A stretch of 37,965 nt of DNA from Candidatus Zixiibacteriota bacterium. GTDB taxonomy: Bacteria; Zixibacteria; MSB-5A5; JAABVY01; JAHJOQ01. Below the pieces are notes generated by a model. That model worked only from the letters and a program-made list of their open reading frames with translations. It had not been told where the DNA came from and searched no databases. The position numbers and the translations under genes are program-made. The stretch's first letter is position 1, and the number at the start of each line of letters is the position of its first letter. Positions 32,947 to 37,965 of this stretch are shown one piece after another. The stretch is taken from NCBI GenBank assembly GCA_018820315.1, contig JAHJOQ010000159.1:1-37965 (forward strand), written 5' to 3'.

Positions 32947-33963
32947 TTACCAGCGGCTTGATATTGCGATACGATGGCTGCTGCCAATGTCCGCATATGG
33001 AATGAATGCATAATCGAATACTAACTTCTTGAGTAGTATCCCGAGCCCAAAAGAGAGTCCTGCCCAGTTGTCCTTGTCTGAATCGGTCTTGTAATTCTTG
33101 CCAATTGTCGAATAACCAGCCCGGACAGAGAGCGGTTGAAACTGCACAAGATTCAGGCCCGCAGACAGGTAGATATCATTATCAAACGGCTTTACAACAT
33201 CGGCAGAGACAATCAGCGGCGCAGCCTTCAGCTGATGACCTATTCCAGCTCTCAATATTGCGGGAAGCGCATCCTTGTGCTCCTGCGACAGCGATCGCAT
33301 TTGGAATCCGAGATTGCTGGCTGAGACTCCAAGGCGGGTTCGATTGTCACTGAGGCCGTGAACAAGCCCAAGATCGACAGCCAGCGCGTCCGAGTTGTAC
33401 TCATCAAGGCTCTCATAAATGAACTTCCCAGTCAATCCAAGACTTAATCCGCTCCACTGCCGGGGGACACCGTTATCATCATACTGATTGCCTTCGTTGT
33501 CATAGCCATTCTCGGAATCGCCAGGCCATCTCCAGGCTGCGGTGACAGATAGAGCTATGTCACTTCCAGAGAAATCACCTTGAATTTCAGCATCGACATC
33601 AGTTCTGGTTATGGAACCGTAGTCAACATAATTAATGGCAAATCCGAGTTTCGCTCTCTTGCCCCAGGGAGCTATGTAGCTGAGAAACCCACCCTGAATA
33701 CCGGCGACATAGTTGTTGTAGCTCGCGGATACTGCAGATCCGGGGATCTGCGTGATTCCGGCAGGGTTATAGTAGAGCGCAGATTCATCATCGGAGAGTC
33801 CCGTATATGCTCCGCCCATCGCGGGAGCTTTGGCTCCGACAGGGACCTTCAGAAAGGAATAGGCGTAGGTGCCTGCCTTCGAATTGATCGCAGAGGCATC
33901 CGAATGACAGGCTGCCAGCAGCAATATGCACATCAAAACTACAATCATTTTCCGTTCAGTCAT
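32947..33963 (-). CDS. PorV/PorQ-family outer-membrane protein
   Basis: 338 residues. An export signal (MIVVLMCILLLAACHSDASA) precedes the opening motif SFLKVPVGAKAPAMGGAYTG, and LSDDESALYYNPAGI follows, both diagnostic of the PorV/PorQ group. The remainder is a 14-strand-like barrel (KLGFAINYVDYG, WSGLSLGLTGKFIYE, LSVRAGYST, HRIAISSRW) with a terminal Trp. Such proteins are outer-membrane barrels in the type IX secretion field, but many members occur without T9SS genes. None are in this window. A possible lipobox (LLAAC) within the signal could lipidate the N-terminus. Confidence 0.88.
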   Translation of the reverse strand: MTERKMIVVLMCILLLAACHSDASAINSKAGTYAYSFLKVPVGAKAPAMGGAYTGLSDDESALYYNPAGITQIPGSAVSASYNNYVAGIQGGFLSYIAPWGKRAKLGFAINYVDYGSITRTDVDAEIQGDFSGSDIALSVTAAWRWPGDSENGYDNEGNQYDDNGVPRQWSGLSLGLTGKFIYESLDEYNSDALAVDLGLVHGLSDNRTRLGVSASNLGFQMRSLSQEHKDALPAILRAGIGHQLKAAPLIVSADVVKPFDNDIYLSAGLNLVQFQPLSVRAGYSTIGKNYKTDSDKDNWAGLSFGLGILLKKLVFDYAFIPYADIGSSHRIAISSRW

Positions 33964-34008
33964 TTTCTCATCCTGTTTTCAAAGAGGTCTATTTAAGCAC
34001 CAATCATC

Positions 34009-34506
34009 TCACCAGTCTCTTATTGTGAGATTAACAATATCTTCAGCCGCTTTCGCTATCGCTCTGATCTTGCCATCCTCCTCAGTCTCACTATCGGCAC
34101 TATATATACCATACGCATTCAGGGCAGCTTCTTCCCAGACAATTGTGCCATCGGTTTTGGACAAGTTGACATTCACCGTGATATTAACCTTGTATTCCTG
34201 TACCTGATCGTTCTCATCGTAAGTATATGCGACACGGTCATATCGTGTTATCGTCCCGTTGAGAATTGCGTCGGCGTTCGACTTCGGTATCACCTTCAGC
34301 GTGTTGTCAGACACAAACTCGTCAATGACACCCGATGTAAGCTCCTCTGCAATACCGAATTCGACAGACTTATTCTCGAAAACCGGGACGGCGATAGTCT
34401 CAATACCGGACCTCATGGAACCGGAGAAAGAGTAGATGCCGCATCCGGCAAGCACAAGTGCCAGTATAATCACTAAAATGGAATTTTTCACCTTCAAAAG
34501 CACCAT
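34009..34506 (-). CDS. lptE: LptE-family LPS-assembly lipoprotein
   Basis: 165 residues. The lipobox is LVLAGC and is followed by GIYSFSGSMRSGIETIAVPVFENKSVEFGIAEEL, the standard opening of this family. LptE plugs the LptD barrel and helps deliver LPS to the outer surface. The C-terminal half (VKVNITVNVNLSKTDGTIVWEE) is beta-rich. The presence of lptE is consistent with a Gram-negative outer membrane. It lies between hutI (47 bases upstream) and the PorV-like gene (45 bases downstream), so a shared transcript is possible. Confidence 0.88.
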   Translation of the reverse strand: MVLLKVKNSILVIILALVLAGCGIYSFSGSMRSGIETIAVPVFENKSVEFGIAEELTSGVIDEFVSDNTLKVIPKSNADAILNGTITRYDRVAYTYDENDQVQEYKVNITVNVNLSKTDGTIVWEEAALNAYGIYSADSETEEDGKIRAIAKAAEDIVNLTIRDW

Positions 34507-34553
34507 TGGTTAAACATCCGAGCGGGCTAATGGTTGCATCCTTACAGCATTTT

Positions 34554-35810
34554 TCAACTAACCGGCTTCCCTTTCTTTATGACCTGATCAGCCAGGTTGA
34601 TTCCATAGAAATATGGCAACTGCCTGTAATTGTCAGCACTCCAGACCACAAAATCAGCCTGCTTGCCGACTTCAATCGATCCGACCATGTCGTCCATCAA
34701 AAGTGCACAGGCGGAATTGATTGTGACACAATTGATAATCTCGGCAGCCGTCATTTTCAGCATCGCCGCCCCAAAATTCATAATTATCTGAAGAGATGGC
34801 GTTGCCGAACTGCCTGGGTTGAAATCAGTTGCCAATGAGATCGGTACACCCGCTTCAATCATCTTTCTTGCCGGAGGACGGGCTTTCAGGTCGAGAAAAT
34901 GCACTGTCCCCGGCAGCAATACTCCGATGGTGCCCGATTTTGCCATCTCAGCGATGCCGTTGTCTGAGATCACGTCAAGATGATCCGCTGACACAGCTCC
35001 GAGTCGCGCCGCGAGCTCCGCACCACCGATTCCGACGATCTCATCGGCGTGAAACTTGAGTTTCAGGCCGTGGTCTCTTGCGGCAGTCTGAATTCGCTCG
35101 GAATCCTCAATCTCGAAGACATTCTTCTCGCAGAAAATGTCCGAGAAAACTGCCAGCTTTCCCTTCACAACTTCCGGGATCATCTCATCGATCAACAGCC
35201 TGATATAGCCTTCGCGATCTTCGCGGTATTCATCGGGGATTTCATGCGCACCGAGGAATGTCGGGACAATATCGACTGCATGATTCTCTGCGAGTTTTCT
35301 AATAACTTCAAGCTGCTTGATTTCAGATTCGGTCGACAGCCCATATCCCGACTTCGCCTCAATCGTAGTAGTACCATGCTGCAGCATCAGATCGAGATAT
35401 CGAATCGCATTGTCGAATAACTTCTCCGCCGGCGCCTCGCGCAGCTTCCTGACAGAATTGCGTATTCCGCCCCCGGCCTCGGCTATTTCCATGTATGACT
35501 TTCCCAGGTTGCGCATCTCGAACTCATCTTCACGAGTCGCTGCAAAAACCGGGTGCGTGTGGGCATCGACAAGACCGGGAGTCACAACCTGATCCGTGGC
35601 ATCGATAACTTCACCCGAATAAGCAAGTTCAATTCGTCGCTCAACGTCACTGGTGGTGCCAACGGCAACGATCTTGCCATCGAACGATGCAACAGCGCCA
35701 TTTTCTATGATCTCAAGATGATTGAGATCGCCACCCGTAACGGGACCCGGTTTGCTTCGACGGCATGTAACGAGCTGCCTGATGTTCTTTATTATGAGAT
35801 CTGCCTGCAT
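34554..35810 (-). CDS. hutI: Imidazolonepropionase
   Basis: 418 residues. HutI hydrolyses 4-imidazolone-5-propanoate to N-formimidoyl-glutamate, the third step of histidine breakdown. It is a metal-dependent amidohydrolase: HTH ligands in VDAHTHPVF (84, 86), AGGGIRNSV in the substrate loop, LGAHEIP and KFHADEI for further ligands, and the Asp in ATDFNPGSS. All motifs are intact and the length is standard. It starts 2 bases after hutU stops, so the two are one operon. The end of hutU carries the ribosome binding site (GATGAAG). No hutH or hutG is seen in this window. Confidence 0.97.
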   Translation of the reverse strand: MQADLIIKNIRQLVTCRRSKPGPVTGGDLNHLEIIENGAVASFDGKIVAVGTTSDVERRIELAYSGEVIDATDQVVTPGLVDAHTHPVFAATREDEFEMRNLGKSYMEIAEAGGGIRNSVRKLREAPAEKLFDNAIRYLDLMLQHGTTTIEAKSGYGLSTESEIKQLEVIRKLAENHAVDIVPTFLGAHEIPDEYREDREGYIRLLIDEMIPEVVKGKLAVFSDIFCEKNVFEIEDSERIQTAARDHGLKLKFHADEIVGIGGAELAARLGAVSADHLDVISDNGIAEMAKSGTIGVLLPGTVHFLDLKARPPARKMIEAGVPISLATDFNPGSSATPSLQIIMNFGAAMLKMTAAEIINCVTINSACALLMDDMVGSIEVGKQADFVVWSADNYRQLPYFYGINLADQVIKKGKPVS

Positions 35811-35812
35811 AG

Positions 35813-37492
35813 TTACTTCATCATCGGTATTTTGACGCCCTTCTCCTTAGCAAATTTGATTGCGTCATCATAACCGGCGTCGGCGTGACGCATGACTCCG
35901 GTTCCGGGGTCGGTCGTCAGAACGCGCAAAAGACGCTCATCCATTTCTTTCGAACCATCGCACACAACAACCATTCCGGCGTGTATCGCATATCCGATTC
36001 CGACTCCGCCACCGTGGTGGATCGATACCCATGATGCTCCTGAGCAGATATTCAGCATAGCGTTCAGCAGCGGCCAGTCGGCGATTGCATCGGAGCCATC
36101 TTTCATCGATTCGGTCTCGCGATTTGGCGAGGCCACCGATCCGCAGTCGAGATGGTCGCGGCCAATCACGATAGGCGCTTTGAGCTTGCCGTTGCGAACC
36201 ATTTCGTTGATAATCAACCCGAATTTAGCTCTCTCGCCGTAACCGAGCCAGCATATCCTCGATGGCAGCCCCTGGAACTGCACTTTCTCGTGAGCCATCT
36301 TGATCCAGTCGCAGAGGGGTTTGTTGTATGCGAACTCTTTGAGGATTACCTCGTCGGTGGTGTATATATCCTGCGGATCGCCCGAAAGCGCCGCCCAGCG
36401 GAAAGGACCTTTGCCTTCGCAGAACAACGGTCGGATATATGCCGGAACGAATCCGGGGAAATCGAAAGCGTTCTTCAATCCAGCTTTCTCAGCCTGCCCG
36501 CGGAGATTATTGCCGTAGTCGAATACGATTGAACCGGCTTTCTTGAGGTCGAGCATAGCCTGAGTATGGATCACCATAGATTCGTATGCACGCTTGATAT
36601 ATTCATCAGGATCGCTCTTACGCAGCTTCATGGCCTCTTCAAGGGTCAATGTGTGCGGGACGTATCCGTTAAGTTCATCATGCGCCGATGTCTGGTCGGT
36701 CACGATATCGGGCGTCACGCCCATCTTCACGAGCTTGGGGAGTATATCCGCGCAGTTGCCGACAAGCCCGACCGACAGCGGCTGTTTCTTCGCGCATGCA
36801 TCTTTGATCCATTCCAGCGCCTCATCGAGACTGCGCGTTTTCTTGTCGCAGTAGGCATTCTGAAGTCTCTTATCGATTCGCGCCTCATCGACCTCGACAC
36901 AGAGCATCACCGCACCAGCCATTGTCGCTGCAAGAGGCTGGGCGCCACCCATGCCCCCCATTCCGCCTGTCAGGATGAATTTCCCGCTCAGATCGCCGCC
37001 GAAGTGTTTGTTACCGCATGCGATGAATGTCTCGTATGTGCCCTGCAGAATCCCCTGCGAACCGATATATATCCACGATCCGGCGGTCATCTGGCCGAAC
37101 ATGATCAGGCCGAGTTTTTCGAGTTCGCGGAATTTCTCCCATGTCGCCCAATGCGGCACGAGATGAGAATTTGCTATTAACACGCGGGGGCAGTGTTCGA
37201 ATGTCTTGAATATGCCGACCGGTTTGCCCGATTGCACGAGCAGAGTCTCATCTTTTTCGAGATCTTTGAGAGATTTCACGATCGCGTGGTAACAATCCCA
37301 GTTGCGCGCAGCCTTTCCGGAGCCACCGTAGACGATCAGCTCTTCCGGCTTCTCGCCGACTTCGGGATCAAGATTATTCTTCAGCATGCGCATCGCAGCT
37401 TCGGCATGCCATGTTTTGCATGACCTCGCGTTGCCACGATCAGCATGGATCGGCTCGGACGGCGCTTTCGATTTGACATCTATTTCAGACAT
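35813..37492 (-). CDS. hutU: Urocanate hydratase (urocanase)
   Basis: 559 residues. HutU adds water to urocanate using tightly bound NAD+, the second step of histidine degradation. Family features are [18 protein letters not shown] near the start, [34 protein letters not shown] for the NAD loop, [10 protein letters not shown] (Cys414, matching the active-site Cys410 of the Pseudomonas enzyme), and [18 protein letters not shown] followed by [13 protein letters not shown] use the ATG at 37492 with GGAGTG ahead; an earlier ATG at 37561 would add 23 non-family residues. It heads the operon with hutI. Confidence 0.97.
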   Translation of the reverse strand: MSEIDVKSKAPSEPIHADRGNARSCKTWHAEAAMRMLKNNLDPEVGEKPEELIVYGGSGKAARNWDCYHAIVKSLKDLEKDETLLVQSGKPVGIFKTFEHCPRVLIANSHLVPHWATWEKFRELEKLGLIMFGQMTAGSWIYIGSQGILQGTYETFIACGNKHFGGDLSGKFILTGGMGGMGGAQPLAATMAGAVMLCVEVDEARIDKRLQNAYCDKKTRSLDEALEWIKDACAKKQPLSVGLVGNCADILPKLVKMGVTPDIVTDQTSAHDELNGYVPHTLTLEEAMKLRKSDPDEYIKRAYESMVIHTQAMLDLKKAGSIVFDYGNNLRGQAEKAGLKNAFDFPGFVPAYIRPLFCEGKGPFRWAALSGDPQDIYTTDEVILKEFAYNKPLCDWIKMAHEKVQFQGLPSRICWLGYGERAKFGLIINEMVRNGKLKAPIVIGRDHLDCGSVASPNRETESMKDGSDAIADWPLLNAMLNICSGASWVSIHHGGGVGIGYAIHAGMVVVCDGSKEMDERLLRVLTTDPGTGVMRHADAGYDDAIKFAKEKGVKIPMMK

Positions 37493-37582
37493 AACACACT
37501 CCCGCGATGATTGATACGATTCATCAGCCTGCAAGAAACAGGTTGACCGGCCATTCGTCAATAAGGTTTTGAACGCTTATGT

Positions 37583-37619
37583 GAGATCGGCACGTCGCTT
37601 CGCTCCTCGCGATGACGCG
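37583..37619. repeat. Second copy of the GTCATCGCGAGGAGC-type repeat
   Basis: GAGATCGGCACGTCGC, then TTCGCTCCTCGCGATGACGCG, the reverse complement of the 2747-2781 unit with few changes. It lies just above the hutU start, in the gap before the microprotein. Confidence 0.75.
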
Positions 37620-37726
37620 TTCCGCTGCATCGAGACTTCTCTATCGAACCCCTATTCGGGAACGGTTAAGCGCAGATTCTGTTACTGACCTGAAGATTAA
37701 TGATGTTTGAAGGATAGAATCTGGAC

Positions 37727-37846
37727 ATGACAAAGACTACTGTGAAACGACATATTAAGCGACTCGGAGTCGCGGGGTTTGTGTTTTTCACCCTCAAAGG
37801 CCTCCTCTGGCTGCTGATCCCATTATTCTTCGTGAAGAGCTGCTGA
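37727..37846 (+). CDS. 39-residue membrane microprotein
   Basis: A short frame, ATG to TGA. MTKTTVKRHIKRLGVAGF is a basic stretch, and VFFTLKGLLWLLIPLFFVK is one transmembrane helix; a single Cys precedes the stop. The pattern 'RHIKRLGxAGFxFFxLKGLLWL' is familiar from many small membrane proteins of about 40 residues in other bacteria, which argues for a real gene. An AAGGAT lies about 13 bases upstream, a little far for a ribosome binding site. The function is unknown. Confidence 0.65.
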   Translation: MTKTTVKRHIKRLGVAGFVFFTLKGLLWLLIPLFFVKSC

Positions 37847-37851
37847 TACCT

Positions 37852-37922
37852 GTAGGTCAGCGATCCTTGCCTGATCGAGCAGAGCGAAGAGAAGGTGCGA
37901 ACGTCAGTGAGCAGATCCTGAC
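37852..37922. repeat. 70-base palindromic repeat, copy B
   Basis: Begins GTAGGTCAGCGATCCTTGCC and ends CAGATCCTGAC, the same family as 26721-26790. It lies directly after the microprotein stop. Confidence 0.7.
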
Positions 37923-37965
37923 AATTGTCTGGAAAAACATAACGAAGAAATAGGCAGGATCATTC

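Noticed and set aside
32947-33963. Type IX secretion system from the PorV-like gene
   Set aside because: No PorK, PorL, PorM, PorN, Sov or PorU homologue is present in the window, so one PorV-like barrel is not evidence for the system.

Overview
The window looks like chromosome of an uncultured Gram-negative bacterium from the FCB-like or Zixibacteria-like part of the tree. This is inference from gene style, not from a database search. The clues are a secreted protein ending in two dockerin-like repeats (a GDxxxSxxVDIDDIxxLVxYxF pattern), a PorV/PorQ-type outer-membrane protein, LptE, many lipobox proteins, tandem M16 peptidases, and abundant short palindromic repeats. Most genes look like vertical core or periplasmic genes. 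There is no CRISPR array, prophage or obvious defence island.

Layout. 1-3100: a SAM methyltransferase, a REP-associated tyrosine transposase (RAYT) bracketed by its own palindromic repeats, a four-helix membrane protein, and a dense hairpin cluster. 3109-5706: a fused double M16 peptidase, convergent with the next block. 5712-14981 (minus strand): BirA-like ligase, then a tightly packed run ricT, metG, tatD, ksgA, a beta-barrel protein, two sister lipoproteins and a pdxJ-like gene. Several of these genes overlap or abut. The ricT-metG-tatD-ksgA order resembles the yaaT-metS-yabD-ksgA neighbourhood of Bacillus. 15186-17516: a LapA-like protein, then a small AT-rich patch with an unrecognised membrane protein, a small Cys/His protein and a decayed IS3-type transposase. 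17517-23752 (minus): a secreted protein of unknown role, a dockerin-repeat protein, and a two-gene M16 operon (catalytic plus non-catalytic subunit). 24049-26490: OsmC-like protein, a secreted CxxC protein, and a double-PDZ protein without a protease domain. 26553-28292: a repeat-rich zone around tRNA-Ser(UGA) that also holds one secreted-protein gene. 28293-29035: a frameshifted GIY-YIG gene and a VOC-fold protein. 29202-31457: two sister lipoproteins joining a collagen-like Gly-X-Y stretch to an ethylbenzene-dehydrogenase-type heme-binding-like domain. 31977-37492 (minus): cold-shock-domain protein, lipoprotein, PorV-like protein, LptE, then hutI and hutU for histidine breakdown. 37727-37846: a 39-residue membrane microprotein.

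What stands out. (1) The pair of collagen-linker lipoproteins at 29202-31457, one carrying a CxxxCH motif. (2) A PdxJ homologue in which three residues aligned with catalytic positions of the E. coli enzyme are changed. (3) The RAYT with matching REP palindromes on both sides. (4) Repeats downstream of tRNA-Ser that share a 14-base match with its 3' end. (5) Two M16 solutions in one window, one fused and one split, each pairing an intact zinc site with a lost one. Nothing here is proven to be a new system; the first two are the best candidates for follow-up.
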